Shown piece after piece: positions 24,286 through 33,026 of a stretch of 64,000 nt of DNA. Every line of letters starts with the position of its first letter. The stretch's first letter is position 1. The notes beneath the pieces were generated by a model. That model was given only the letters and a program-made list of their open reading frames with translations, did not search any database and had not been told where the DNA came from. Source of the DNA: Acidimicrobiaceae bacterium (GTDB taxonomy: Bacteria; Actinomycetota; Acidimicrobiia; Acidimicrobiales; RAAP-2); NCBI GenBank assembly GCA_003132305.1, contig PKXJ01000018.1, positions 194,244-258,243 of the forward strand. The letters run 5' to 3'. Position numbers and translations under genes: made by a program.

Positions 24286-24468
24286 ATGAGTCGTTCACTG
24301 GAGCGTCTTACCGAATTGGAGCGCGATAACGCATTCTTGCGCGAGGAACTTTGGTCTCAATGGGAGTCCAACCATTCGGAGCATTGTGACCGTGACTGGC
24401 CTCACCCTTCCGGTGCCCGGTGCCACTGGCCCCTCCCTGCCATATTGGGGGGCCCTCCGTGGCACTAG
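24286..24468 (+). CDS. Small hypothetical protein inside the IS1595-type element
   Basis: Frame of 60 codons starting MSRSLERLTELERDNAFLRE, a predicted helix, then a short region rich in Cys, His, Trp and Pro (SEHCDRDWPHPSGARCHWPL), which could bind a metal. It fills the gap between the two minus-strand passenger genes and overlaps the end of one by four bases. No strong ribosome-binding site is seen, so coding is uncertain. Confidence 0.35.
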   Translation: MSRSLERLTELERDNAFLREELWSQWESNHSEHCDRDWPHPSGARCHWPLPAILGGPPWH

Positions 24469-25073
24469 GCGCTCGCTTGTATTGCCAGAGGCATGATCCG
24501 CTGGACTTCGACAACGATTGTGGGGAGGTTGTACCTGTCCCCCCAGAAAATGAGATCGCCGGTCGATGGATCAAAGCTCCGAAACATCTCGTCCTCGGGG
24601 ATACCTTTGATCATCGCCGCCACATTGCCGATGTTCATATCTACATAGTTGTGGTCGGTGGAGATCGCAAACCAGGCGTCCAGCCGCTCATCAAAGTGGT
24701 CGAAGTGGTTTCGCATAGAAGTAGGTCGCAGGGGCGACGAGTCAGCCACACCGAGACTACGCCTCAATGGTTCCCGCTCGACCCCGAACTTGCCCCGTTG
24801 CCCCCAAAGGGCCTTGGAGATATTAGCTATTGCCGACAGGAACGACTGGATCGCCAACCAGGGCGGAGCACTCCAATCCATTCCGATCTCAATCGCCTTG
24901 GCGAGTCGTTCATTGTCTGGCATATCAAAAACTTCGGAAGTACGCGCACGCACCAGGTCATGGTCATCGTGCAAGCTGGCTATTCGCCGTGTCAGTTCAT
25001 CGTGCGACAGGAGAGCAAATTTGCATTGAATCGCAATCTGCGCCTGGAACAATTTGAGCAGAAACGAGTCCAT
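24465..25073 (-). CDS. Hypothetical passenger protein of the IS1595-type element
   Basis: Protein of 202 residues, mostly helical by appearance (MDSFLLKLFQAQIAIQCKFA, ASLHDDHDLVRARTSEVFDM), with a WLAIQSFLSAIANISKALWG segment that is amphipathic rather than clearly transmembrane, and a C-terminal FDPSTGDLIFWGDRYNLPTI. I do not recognise the family. It lies within the inverted repeats between the transposase and the 331-residue gene, on the same strand. It could act together with that gene. Confidence 0.6.
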   Translation of the reverse strand: MDSFLLKLFQAQIAIQCKFALLSHDELTRRIASLHDDHDLVRARTSEVFDMPDNERLAKAIEIGMDWSAPPWLAIQSFLSAIANISKALWGQRGKFGVEREPLRRSLGVADSSPLRPTSMRNHFDHFDERLDAWFAISTDHNYVDMNIGNVAAMIKGIPEDEMFRSFDPSTGDLIFWGDRYNLPTIVVEVQRIMPLAIQASA

Positions 25074-25164
25074 ATCTCACCTAACCCTTGGAGGAAGATG
25101 GATAAACCGACTGAGGCGCCATCATTCATGCCGAATTGTAACTCTCTAGACCTAGGATGTGCTT

Positions 25165-25305
25165 ATGGCGACACGTCACGAGAAAATGACTCGAAAGCCC
25201 AAGAAAACAAAGGCACAATCCGAGGCACAGCACTTCGAGGACGTGGCCCGAAAACTCTTCAAGGTGCCCAAGTCCGAGATTGCTCAGAAGGACGAAAAGG
25301 CTTAG
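25165..25305 (+). CDS. Lysine-rich small protein
   Basis: Frame of 46 codons reading MATRHEKMTRKPKKTKAQSE, then AQHFEDVARKLFKVPKSEIA and QKDEKA. The first half is strongly basic and disordered, the second forms an amphipathic helix; the form FEDVARKLFKVPKSEI looks like a genuine conserved small protein. Its stop overlaps the stop of the convergent transposase gene by four bases. Role unknown; it may be an element-encoded regulator. Confidence 0.5.
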   Translation: MATRHEKMTRKPKKTKAQSEAQHFEDVARKLFKVPKSEIAQKDEKA

Positions 25306-26240
25306 TTCCCAGCCTTCAATTCCTCGTAGGTGACGCGTTTTCCAGTCACGGCAGAAGTCACGGCAACCATTAGCTGAAGGTCATTCAAGTCACGGTTGTT
25401 GTACGAGAACGTGCGCTCGTCCACGTAACGAACGGTGTGCTTGGGCGCGTTGTGGGTGTAAGTGCCCTTCCATGCTCGCTTGTAGAGGTTCCAAAATCCC
25501 TCGATGGAGTTCGTGTGAACGTCTCCGCTCACGTACTCACCAATGCCGTGGTTTACAGACTTGTGCTCGTAAGTCCTCTTGAGACCGAGGTACGCCCGAG
25601 CCTGGTCGGTGTAGACGGTTGCCCCGGACTCAACCCACGCACGAATGCTGGCTTGAATCGTCGTGGCCGATACCGTCTCAATCACGTTTGCCACCAACGG
25701 ACCACCGCGCTCCAAGGCGCCGTGGATGGCAACCTTGTCCGTGTAACCCGTTCCGTGAATCTTGCGCTTTCGATCTACAGCGTGCATGTTCTTCGCGAGT
25801 CCGCCAATGTACGTCTCGTCAGTCTCCACGGTGCCCGACAACTTGCGAAAGGTTCCGCTTGCCATCGCGAGCCGAATGCGGTGGTTCATGAACCACGCCG
25901 TCTTTTGCGTCACACCAAGAGCGCGACCGAGTTCGTGCGACGATATGCCGTTCTTCGAGTTGGCGATCAGCCAAATAGCGGGGAGCCACTTGTCGAATCC
26001 AAGGGACGAGTCCTCGAAGATGGTTCCGACCTTCAAAGAGAACTGACGCTTGCAACCCTTGCATTTCCAAATCTTGCGCGTGGTCAAGAACGAGGTCTCA
26101 TTGTGACCGCAACGAGGGCAAACTACCGGACCATCCGTCCAGCGCAGACCCTTGACAAAGTCAAGGCAACGGTCGGCGTCGTCGAAATAACGAATCGCCT
26201 CGATGAGAGAATTTGGATGGTTTGTAGTCGTGTTTTTCAT
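25302..26240 (-). CDS. IS1595-family transposase (ISXO2-like)
   Basis: DDE-type transposase of 312 residues. It has an N-terminal zinc ribbon (CPRCGHNE ... WKCKGCKRQFS), a helix-turn-helix region (SHELGRALGVTQKTAWFMNH) and the ISXO2-like catalytic domain with TVETDETYIGGLAKN, GATVYTDQARAYLGL and HTNSIEGFWNLYKR (the DDN/E acids). The start is ATG 26240; the open frame continues upstream through the inverted repeat into the interrupted aminotransferase, which is a fortuitous fusion. The gene looks intact, so the element may still be able to move. Confidence 0.93.
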   Translation of the reverse strand: MKNTTTNHPNSLIEAIRYFDDADRCLDFVKGLRWTDGPVVCPRCGHNETSFLTTRKIWKCKGCKRQFSLKVGTIFEDSSLGFDKWLPAIWLIANSKNGISSHELGRALGVTQKTAWFMNHRIRLAMASGTFRKLSGTVETDETYIGGLAKNMHAVDRKRKIHGTGYTDKVAIHGALERGGPLVANVIETVSATTIQASIRAWVESGATVYTDQARAYLGLKRTYEHKSVNHGIGEYVSGDVHTNSIEGFWNLYKRAWKGTYTHNAPKHTVRYVDERTFSYNNRDLNDLQLMVAVTSAVTGKRVTYEELKAGN

Positions 26241-26282
26241 ACCCTTATTCTCCCAAACGGGTGTGACATGTATATCAGTCCC

Positions 26283-26375
26283 CCAATTAGAGTCAATAGC
26301 CTTGGGCAAGGCCTCCTGCTCAAGATTGAAGACATCTGGTGCGGAGAGAAAGTTCGGTTCACGTCTCGTCTCCAT
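26283..26375 (-). pseudogene. N-terminal piece of the interrupted DegT/DnrJ aminotransferase
   Basis: Encodes METRREPNFLSAPDVF and then QEALPKAIDSNW, after which the IS1595-type element begins. Removing the element and one CCAATTAG copy joins AIDSNW directly to IAPIGPDLDAFEE in the same frame. This proves that both pieces were one gene. Confidence 0.88.
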
Positions 26376-26633
26376 TGGGGAATCGACCGAGCACGTGGAT
26401 CATCGTAGATTCACGCATTTTGCTGCCTTCCGGGAATAGCCACCTCAAGCGTCGTCAAATTGAAGACTCCTCGGAGAGCCCGCCAGCGGCTCAACTTCAC
26501 TTGTCCGTTCTCGTCGAAGAAAGACCGAATGAGTGAGTCAAGGAACGTGGACTTCTACGGAACGATTGCCAAGTTCGACATGGTCTGGAGGGCCGAACAG
26601 GAGCGACAGGGTGATCCACTGATCTCGCTGACT

Positions 26634-27308
26634 TTACCACTCTTCATTCGTTTCTAGTGCTCCCTTTTCAGCGAGACTCAAGGCCCTCAGTCGAAACAAA
26701 GGGATGAGCGCAAATGCGGTCTGAACGAGGATGACGATGTCGACTCGTAAAGTCCAGTTCTCCAGATAATTGAGATTGATTTGGACCTTTTTGGGGACAA
26801 ATTCACTGATATACCGTGATTCAACTTCTTCATGCGAGTTACCGAAAAGTGTTTTCTCCTCATCGACCAAAACCGCTGGACCCGTAAGAGCAGGAGGAAC
26901 CCGAAACACTTGAGACTGTTCGGTTGTGTAGTGAGAGACATGCCGCGGATCCTCAGGTCGCCGACCTACCAAACTCATTGTCCCGCGCACCACTTGGAAG
27001 AGCTGAGGAAGTTCGTCAAGTTTCGAAGTGCGAAGATGACGTCCTATTCGTGTTATCCGTGGATCTCCACTCGCTGTGACAAGAGTACCCGGCATATCAA
27101 TTCTCATTGTTCGAAACTTGAGCATAATGAATTCGTTTCCGCCACGACCAACTCGAGTTGCCCTGTGGAGTACGGGACCCTTTGATGAGAGCCGGACGAG
27201 TCCAGCCACGATTAATTGGACTGGCAAAGAGATAATGAGCAGCGGAGTTCCGACGATCAAATCAAATGCTCGTTTTTTGGCCGCGTCTCTGGGTGATTTG
27301 AGTGACAT
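26634..27308 (-). CDS. Polyprenyl-phosphate sugar-1-phosphate transferase (initiating enzyme)
   Basis: Bacterial sugar transferase of 224 residues (WcaJ/PglC superfamily) that loads the first sugar phosphate onto undecaprenyl phosphate at the inner membrane. Features: KRAFDLIVGTPLLIISLPVQ (re-entrant helix), the GPVLHRATRVGRGGNEFIML then KFRTM motif, GRHLRTSKLDELPQLF and SLVGRRPE. The last motif is normally GPRPE; here P is replaced by R. A C-terminal extension of about 50 residues follows. The gene begins the central polysaccharide set, upstream of the interrupted aminotransferase on the same strand, suggesting a former operon. Confidence 0.88.
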   Translation of the reverse strand: MSLKSPRDAAKKRAFDLIVGTPLLIISLPVQLIVAGLVRLSSKGPVLHRATRVGRGGNEFIMLKFRTMRIDMPGTLVTASGDPRITRIGRHLRTSKLDELPQLFQVVRGTMSLVGRRPEDPRHVSHYTTEQSQVFRVPPALTGPAVLVDEEKTLFGNSHEEVESRYISEFVPKKVQINLNYLENWTLRVDIVILVQTAFALIPLFRLRALSLAEKGALETNEEW

Positions 27309-27476
27309 CAGCGCTCAAAAGATCGATTTCATATTATTATTAATGTAACAAAACCCAGCGCCACGGACGAGGTCGCTGAAAATGTAAGTCAATTGAGACT
27401 CGACTTGGCTAAGCGTTGTGCCGATACGGAGAGAACCGCGTGAGGCGATTTGACATGAGGCAACACGGAGGGCTCT

Positions 27477-28361
27477 ATGCTCACATCGATGACGGAATCA
27501 TCGAGAGACCCGACACCGAACCTCGATTCCGCGACGGTCGACCACTTCGGTGAAGAATGGTCCAGTTTCACGCAGGACAGGGGCTGGGGGGCCGACGGTC
27601 TGGACAAGGTCTTTGCTCAGTACTTCGCGCCCCTGCCATCGGGAGCTCTCAATCTGAACGCGGTCGTCGGAGACTTGGGAGCCGGCAGCGGGAGATGGGC
27701 TACGAAGGTTGCGCCACTCGTTTCCCATCTCTACGTATTGGAGCCGAGCTCTGCTGCCATGTCCGTTGCACGCAAGAACCTGTCGCGATTCAATAACGTG
27801 TCGTATATCGCTGAGTCCATCGGCGGGCTCTCGATGCCAGAAGGTCTTCTCGACGTCGCATATTCGCTCGGAGTTATTCATCATATCCCAGACCCAGAGC
27901 TGGCCCTCCGGGACGTCCGAGCGACGCTGAAGCCGGGTGGTATTTTTTTAGGATACTTATACTACGCGTTTGACAACAGGCCATTTTGGTTCAAAGCTAT
28001 CTGGAGAGCTTCTGACAAGATCCGCTCATGGGTGAGTCCGTTACCAGCCTCTCGTAAGCGGCGGGTGACCGACACCGTTGCGGCACTTGTGTACTGGCCG
28101 CTGGCCCGCACCTCCCGGCTCCTTTCCAGGCTCGGGGTACCAGTTGTTCAGGTGCCGCTTAGCCAGTACTCCGACAAGAGTTTCTACGTCATGAGGAATG
28201 ACGCGCTAGATCGACTAGGAACCCCTTTGGAGCATCGTTTCACCAGGACTCAGATTGCTGAAATGCTCTTGCGCGCAGGCTTCGACACGTCGACTTTGAT
28301 GTTTTCGGAGAGCGAACCATTTTGGTGCTTCTCGATTCGCACGCCGGAGCACGGAGAGTGA
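27477..28361 (+). CDS. Class I SAM-dependent methyltransferase
   Basis: Methyltransferase of 294 residues. The glycine-rich SAM loop is VVGDLGAGSGRWATKVAPL; the acidic residue after strand 2 is in LYVLEPSSAAM; the post-I region has DVAYSLGVIHHIPDPELALR and LKPGGIFLGYLYY. The C-terminal half contains hydrophobic helices that may associate with the membrane. In a polysaccharide locus it probably methylates a sugar. A 105-bp part of the gene (27836-27940) is duplicated in inverted orientation at 53866-53970. Confidence 0.85.
   Translation: MLTSMTESSRDPTPNLDSATVDHFGEEWSSFTQDRGWGADGLDKVFAQYFAPLPSGALNLNAVVGDLGAGSGRWATKVAPLVSHLYVLEPSSAAMSVARKNLSRFNNVSYIAESIGGLSMPEGLLDVAYSLGVIHHIPDPELALRDVRATLKPGGIFLGYLYYAFDNRPFWFKAIWRASDKIRSWVSPLPASRKRRVTDTVAALVYWPLARTSRLLSRLGVPVVQVPLSQYSDKSFYVMRNDALDRLGTPLEHRFTRTQIAEMLLRAGFDTSTLMFSESEPFWCFSIRTPEHGE
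27836..27940 (+). repeat. 105-bp inverted duplicate, source copy in methyltransferase
   Basis: Runs from GCCAGAAGGTC to GCCGGGTGG and is nearly identical to the reverse complement of 53866-53970, with a few changes near the middle. No indels between copies. Confidence 0.85.
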
Positions 28362-28908
28362 CGCTACCGAGGCAGAGCGCAACAGTACTTCTTTACCTTT
28401 CTTCACTTGGACGAACGGTAGGTCGGTGATTGGCGGGCGAAAATTCGACGTGCCAAGAAGCGCCTGGAAGAGTTCAAAGGGTAGGACGAAGAACTTCGCA
28501 GCACCGAAGTAGAACCCAAGGTCGTTCCCTCCAATGAGGTGTCCAATGGTTTTGAACTCATATACGTCAATGGCTTTGTCGAGAACTTTGGAGCCAGCGA
28601 CTTGGCAGCAATTGCTGGCGATGTTCTCGCATCACTAGGGATGTTCTGGACTACCTTTTAACTGGCCTCACCAAGTACAGTGGGCAAAGTTATCCCATCC
28701 AACATGCGTACGATGACGAGGACTTCAATAAGTGGACTCGAGGGATGAAACGACGGACATACTGAGGACATAATTCTGCCGTGATCGGATAGTTTCGTGT
28801 CACTTTTCGCGCACATCCAGTTTTGGATCAACTGCTTTCGCACAAGACCCTCATCTGGATTCTTGAATAAGTCAAGCACAATGTGTCTATGGTCAATTGA
28901 CCGGTTCC
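28362..28908. other. Decayed coding region with duplicated segment
   Basis: About 550 bases without an intact gene. Plus-strand frames at 28565-28770 show pieces of a real protein separated by a frameshift: VNGFVENFGASDLAAIAGDV, then DYLLTGLTKYSGQSYPIQHA and YDDEDFNKWTRGMKRR. I do not recognise the family. The segment 28567-28749 is repeated inverted at 48561-48743. Confidence 0.6.
28567..28749 (+). repeat. 183-bp inverted duplicate, copy 1
   Basis: Starts TCAATGGCTTTGTCGAGAAC and ends GGACTCGAGGGATGAAA. It matches the reverse complement of 48561-48743 with four or so substitutions and no indels. The two copies lie 20 kb apart in opposite orientation. Confidence 0.9.
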
Positions 28909-30240
28909 CTACAGATATTCCACGTTCGAGCCCGAGGGCAATCTGTGGCGGGTGTCAAAGATTCGCCGAGCTGAAAAGAGGACCGTTTTCCAATCAAAAG
29001 CATCATGGTCGGTGACGACGACTACAACGTCGGCGGCTTCAAGTTCCTCAACACACAAATCGGTTCGGATAACAGACGACGGAAACTGTGCGTTTGATAG
29101 GTGGGGGTCAATGGCGCGGACCTCTGCTCCGAGCGCTACGAGACGGTCACACAGTACGGGACCTGGAGCCTCGCGAGCATCTCCCGAGTTTCTTTTGTAG
29201 GCCAAGCCGAGTACGAGAATCCGCGAGCCATTGACTGCCTTGCGATCGCGATTGAGAAGTGCGGTGATCCTTCGTTCGACATAATCAGGCATGTGTTCGT
29301 TGACATCGTTAGCGAGTTCAACGAATCGAAATGACGCTCCTAGCGCCTGCTTAACCTTCCACGATAAGTAGGAAGGATCGACCGGGAGGCAATGGCCGCC
29401 TACTCCCGGACCAGGTGTGAACTTCATGAAGCCGAACGGCTTTGTCGACGCTGCGTCGATTGCTTCCCAAAAATCGACGCCGAGGTCGGAGGCGAACATG
29501 GCCAGTTCGTTCACCAATGCAATATTTACGTGGCGAAACGTATTCTCGAGCAGTTTCACCAATTCGGCCACTTTGGGACTGGACACGGGGATGATGCGAT
29601 CCACGAGCGATTCGTAGAATGCCCCCACAGAACTAAGTGAAGCGTCGTCAATGCCGGAAACGACCTTCGGCGTGTTACGGAACCCCCACGTGTGATTGCC
29701 GGGGTCAATCCGCTCTGGGCTGTAACCCAAGTAGAAGTCTCGACCAGGAACCAGCCCTGACCCGACGGCAAGGATCGGAGCAAGGAGTTCTTCCGTAGTT
29801 CCCGGATAAGTCGTCGACTCAAGAATGACCGTCGCTCCCGACCCGATCAACGGTGCCAGTTGGCGGGCTGCGCCTTCGATGAAGGAAAGGTCTGGCGCAC
29901 CATCGCGAAGCGGCGTCGGCACAGTAATGACTGCAATGTCAAACCCTGAGCATTCGCTAATTTCGTCCGTGGAGTGATAGCGACCACTGTCAATTGCTAA
30001 AGCCAGTATGGTATCGGAGACGTCTTCTACGTAAGAGACTCGGCCACGGAGGAGATTGACCCTATCAATGTTCAGTTCATAACCAACAACGTCAAAACCA
30101 ACTTCAACCGCTCGGATCGCAATTGGCAAGCCGACATATCCCTGCCCTATTACAACCACTTTGGGGATTCGGTGGCTATCGACATTCAAAAGTGCAGGAT
30201 TACGTATTTCGGTATGTGAACTCACGTTGTCAACTGGCAT
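28909..30240 (-). CDS. Nucleotide-sugar dehydrogenase (UDP-GlcNAc/ManNAc 6-dehydrogenase type)
   Basis: NAD-dependent four-electron dehydrogenase of 443 residues that oxidises a UDP-hexosamine or UDP-hexose to the uronic acid. The Rossmann start is VVVIGQGYVGLPIAIRAVEV; EST and YSPERIDPG loops are present; the catalytic cysteine is in GVGGHCLPVDPSYL; the C-terminal domain has LAYKRNSGDAREAP. The YSPERIDPGN and GGHCLPVDP forms point to the WecC/WbpA subgroup rather than UDP-glucose dehydrogenase. Supplying a uronic acid fits with the amidotransferase genes of the locus. Confidence 0.9.
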   Translation of the reverse strand: MPVDNVSSHTEIRNPALLNVDSHRIPKVVVIGQGYVGLPIAIRAVEVGFDVVGYELNIDRVNLLRGRVSYVEDVSDTILALAIDSGRYHSTDEISECSGFDIAVITVPTPLRDGAPDLSFIEGAARQLAPLIGSGATVILESTTYPGTTEELLAPILAVGSGLVPGRDFYLGYSPERIDPGNHTWGFRNTPKVVSGIDDASLSSVGAFYESLVDRIIPVSSPKVAELVKLLENTFRHVNIALVNELAMFASDLGVDFWEAIDAASTKPFGFMKFTPGPGVGGHCLPVDPSYLSWKVKQALGASFRFVELANDVNEHMPDYVERRITALLNRDRKAVNGSRILVLGLAYKRNSGDAREAPGPVLCDRLVALGAEVRAIDPHLSNAQFPSSVIRTDLCVEELEAADVVVVVTDHDAFDWKTVLFSARRIFDTRHRLPSGSNVEYL

Positions 30241-30461
30241 AACTCTGAATCACCCCGGGATCTGCAGAAGTAAATCTCTTCCAAAATATTCAGGCTATCG
30301 GACAACTTGTTGGCTTCAAAGTAGCGAGCCTCGAACTCGGACGGTGATTGAATCATTCGTATGAAAAATTTGAAGTCGTATCCAAAGCCTGTAAGAGTAA
30401 TCCACATTGTTCGACAGTTAGCGCCGGCGTCGGCAGGGGCGATCGGTGATACCCTCCTACT

Positions 30462-31280
30462 GTGGCGTCAGATCCCCGAGATAATCGCTTCGCCTTCGGC
30501 GAAAACTGGGCCAGTTTCCTCAGCCTTCTCGACGAGGACCGGATTCGAGCTGCTGAAGAATCGATCACCGAGCGGCTCGGAGATCTCAGAGGAAAGACCT
30601 TCCTGGATGTGGGATCCGGTTCAGGGCTTTTCTCGCTGGCGGCGCGGAACCTGGGGGCTTCTGTTGTGTCGTTCGATTTCGATCTCTCGTCGGTGTGGTG
30701 CACGGAAGAACTCCGGCGCCGGTATTACCCCGGCAGTTCGGGTTGGGACGTCATGCAAGGTTCAGTCCTCGATCAGCCCTTTCTTAAGAGCCTTGGGCAG
30801 TTCAACGTCGTCTACTCGTGGGGTGTTTTACACCATACCGGGAATCTGTGGCAGGCGCTCGAGAACGTGGCCAGCCTGGGACGCCCCGGTAGCCAGCTGT
30901 TCATCTCGATCTACAACGATCAGGGAGCAACCAGTAGATTGTGGACCCGTGTAAAGAGGCGCTACAACTCATCCGGTCGGGCCGGTCGGTTGTTTCTGGT
31001 CCTTGGGGTGGGTGGCTATTTTCAGGTAGGGAACCTATTCGACATTACACTTCGCCGCATCAAACATCGTCCCTCGCCGCAACGCGGGCGAGGGATGGAT
31101 CGCAAGCACGACCTTGTGGATTGGGTCGGCGGCTACCCCTTTGAGGTCGCCACACCTGACAAGGTGTTCACTTTCTACCGCGAGCGTGGTTTCCAGCTCA
31201 CGGGCCTGAAAACGTGCGGCGGAGGGCTCGGCTGCAACGAGTACGTCTTGGACTACCCGGCTCTGCCTTCGAATATCTAG
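30462..31280 (+). CDS. Class I SAM-dependent methyltransferase
   Basis: Methyltransferase of 272 residues starting at GTG. Signatures: NRFAFGENWASFLSLLDEDR, the SAM loop TFLDVGSGSGLFSLAARNLG, VVSFDFD and FNVVYSWGVLHHTGNLWQAL. A later HDLVDWVGGYPFEVATPDKV motif is common in methyltransferases encoded in polysaccharide and glycan loci. It stands on the plus strand between two minus-strand sugar-nucleotide genes. The acceptor sugar is unknown. Confidence 0.87.
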   Translation: MASDPRDNRFAFGENWASFLSLLDEDRIRAAEESITERLGDLRGKTFLDVGSGSGLFSLAARNLGASVVSFDFDLSSVWCTEELRRRYYPGSSGWDVMQGSVLDQPFLKSLGQFNVVYSWGVLHHTGNLWQALENVASLGRPGSQLFISIYNDQGATSRLWTRVKRRYNSSGRAGRLFLVLGVGGYFQVGNLFDITLRRIKHRPSPQRGRGMDRKHDLVDWVGGYPFEVATPDKVFTFYRERGFQLTGLKTCGGGLGCNEYVLDYPALPSNI

Positions 31281-31454
31281 ATCCTTTTTGGTGTCAAAGC
31301 GGTGAAAACAGTGAACGGGCTTTGTCAAATTGTTGGGTCCTCCGCCTGCCTCTGACGAAGAGAACATGGAAGCTATTAGAACGCCACGTTGAATCCATAG
31401 CGTTCATCAGTTTGATACTTTGTCGAAGAAATGCCGACTATAAATCCGCCGCTC

Positions 31455-32390
31455 CTACTGGGATTTCAGTTTCTCTTCGTACCATCTAACGGTCGATTCA
31501 AGGCCATTTCGCAGTGCGACGGGCCGAAGGTCGGGGAATAGTTCTCTGAGCCGATGCTCATCGGCCCGCGAATGTTGGATATCGCCGACTCTTGGGTTCC
31601 GGTGCTCGCGCTCGAGCGAGCGCCCCATCAAATCCTCAAGCACGGTGATCAGATCCAGGATCGATGCCCGCGATCCGAACGCAAGATTGACTGGTCGCTC
31701 GGATGTGATTGAAGCAACAACGGCTCTGGTGAGCACCTCAGTCACATCGTCAACGTGAGTGAAGTCTCTGAACTGTTCGCCGTCACCGTTCACAAGAAGA
31801 GGTCGTCCGCCAAACGCCGCATCAATGAATGCAGGAATAACAGCGGCGTACGCGTGATCGGCACGTTGAAATGGTCCATACACATTAAAGAATCGGAACG
31901 CGATGGTTCTCAGCTCGAAACACTCTTGGTAAGAAATTGCGTACGATTCAGCAGCCAACTTGGAGACGGCATAAGGACTCATCGGCATAGGCGTCAGGTC
32001 TTCAGTCTTAGGGATTGTCGGGTTCGCGCCGTAGACCGACGATGAAGACGCGACTGCGACGAATGCAATCATATTTCGGCGACAGGCTTCCAATACTTTA
32101 AGTGTGCCAGTCGCGTTCACTTCGTGGCTGGCCATTGGATCTGCGAGGGAAAGTGGAACTGAAGGTCGAGCGGCTAAGTGCACGACTGCGTGAACTCCGT
32201 GAAATGCCTCGTCTAGTGCGGCATCTTCAAGAATGCTGCCGTCGATAAACGGGGCACCGCTCGCCTCGACATTTTCACGGGTACCACTACTAAAGTCATC
32301 AAAGACGACGACATCTATCTCATCACGTTGCATACGAATCGCGAGATTCGTTCCAATGAATCCGGCGCCTCCTGTGATAACGACCTTCAT
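31455..32390 (-). CDS. NAD-dependent sugar epimerase (extended SDR)
   Basis: Extended short-chain dehydrogenase of 311 residues, UDP-sugar 4-epimerase type. N-terminal MKVVITGGAGFIGTNLAIRM binds NAD; the catalytic set is SSSVYG and YAVSKLAAE (YxxxK); RFFNVYGPFQ and the C-terminal substrate region are typical. The start ATG 32390 is chosen because GAAGGG lies 7 bases upstream and the NAD loop follows at once; the frame is open to 32426. The exact substrate cannot be read; UDP-hexosamine or UDP-hexuronate epimerisation would fit with the neighbouring dehydrogenase. Confidence 0.88.
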   Translation of the reverse strand: MKVVITGGAGFIGTNLAIRMQRDEIDVVVFDDFSSGTRENVEASGAPFIDGSILEDAALDEAFHGVHAVVHLAARPSVPLSLADPMASHEVNATGTLKVLEACRRNMIAFVAVASSSSVYGANPTIPKTEDLTPMPMSPYAVSKLAAESYAISYQECFELRTIAFRFFNVYGPFQRADHAYAAVIPAFIDAAFGGRPLLVNGDGEQFRDFTHVDDVTEVLTRAVVASITSERPVNLAFGSRASILDLITVLEDLMGRSLEREHRNPRVGDIQHSRADEHRLRELFPDLRPVALRNGLESTVRWYEEKLKSQ

Positions 32391-33026
32391 CGGTTGTCGC
32401 CCTTCAACCGAGTTCGCTTCGACCATGGTCTCAAATTGTAGTTTCCCCCAACTTCACTAGTTTCCAATGTCCCGTGCACCGACCTTCAATTCAGAATTGC
32501 GACAGAGGACTCGCCTGGATACTCACTCTGCGAACAACTTTGCGCTTTCGCACTACAACGCCTTTGCCACAAATGGAGACGCCTTTTGGGCTGAATGTCA
32601 CACAACCGAAGCCGCCCTTGGTCCAAGATCTCCGTGAGGTTACCCGGCCACGACCACTCTACCGCCCCCGTTTAGAAGTAGCGATGCATGAGGTCGGAAG
32701 AAAAAATCGAAGATACGCAAGGAGTCGTCATGCGCAACATCTTTCGCCGAGGTCGAGTGCAGCTACGGCGCGTTCGTGCACAATACGGTCGACGCGCAGG
32801 GATTAACTAAGTCTACTCGGGCAGTCAGGCGGGCGCCGTCCCCGAAATGTCATTCTTCCGACGTAATTGGCAACGCTAACTGGTGGATGCCCAAATGGCT
32901 AGATCGGATTGTTCCTCAAGTGGCAGGGAAGGCGACCGAATAACTTCTAAAGATACGACGGTCTAAACGAACCAACGACGAATCAAGTGTATCGATATGT
33001 CCTAAATCGCAAACCACTCGAATGAC
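32391..33026. other. Gene-free stretch
   Basis: About 640 bases between the epimerase start and the kinase stop. Only short frames are present, including an arginine-rich one near 32729 that shows no family pattern. It probably holds the epimerase promoter. No repeat was recognised. Confidence 0.45.

Larger units (their letters stand above)
23136..26282. mobile_element. IS1595-type element with passenger genes, 3.15 kb
   Basis: Ends are defined by imperfect terminal inverted repeats: GGGGATGATATACCTCACAC at the left and, reversed, GGGACTGATATACATGTCAC at the right. Both ends are flanked by CCAATTAG (23128-23135 and 26283-26290), an 8-bp target duplication as known for the IS1595 family. The flanking halves rejoin exactly into an aminotransferase reading frame. 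Besides the transposase it holds two larger minus-strand genes of unknown function and two small plus-strand frames. Confidence 0.88.

Noticed and set aside
24420-25373. Plus-strand frame of 317 codons within the IS1595-type element
   Set aside because: Antisense to the 202-residue gene and to the transposase end; no recognisable motif.
25437-26408. Plus-strand frame of 323 codons
   Set aside because: Exact antisense of the intact IS1595 transposase, whose zinc ribbon and catalytic motifs are clear on the minus strand.
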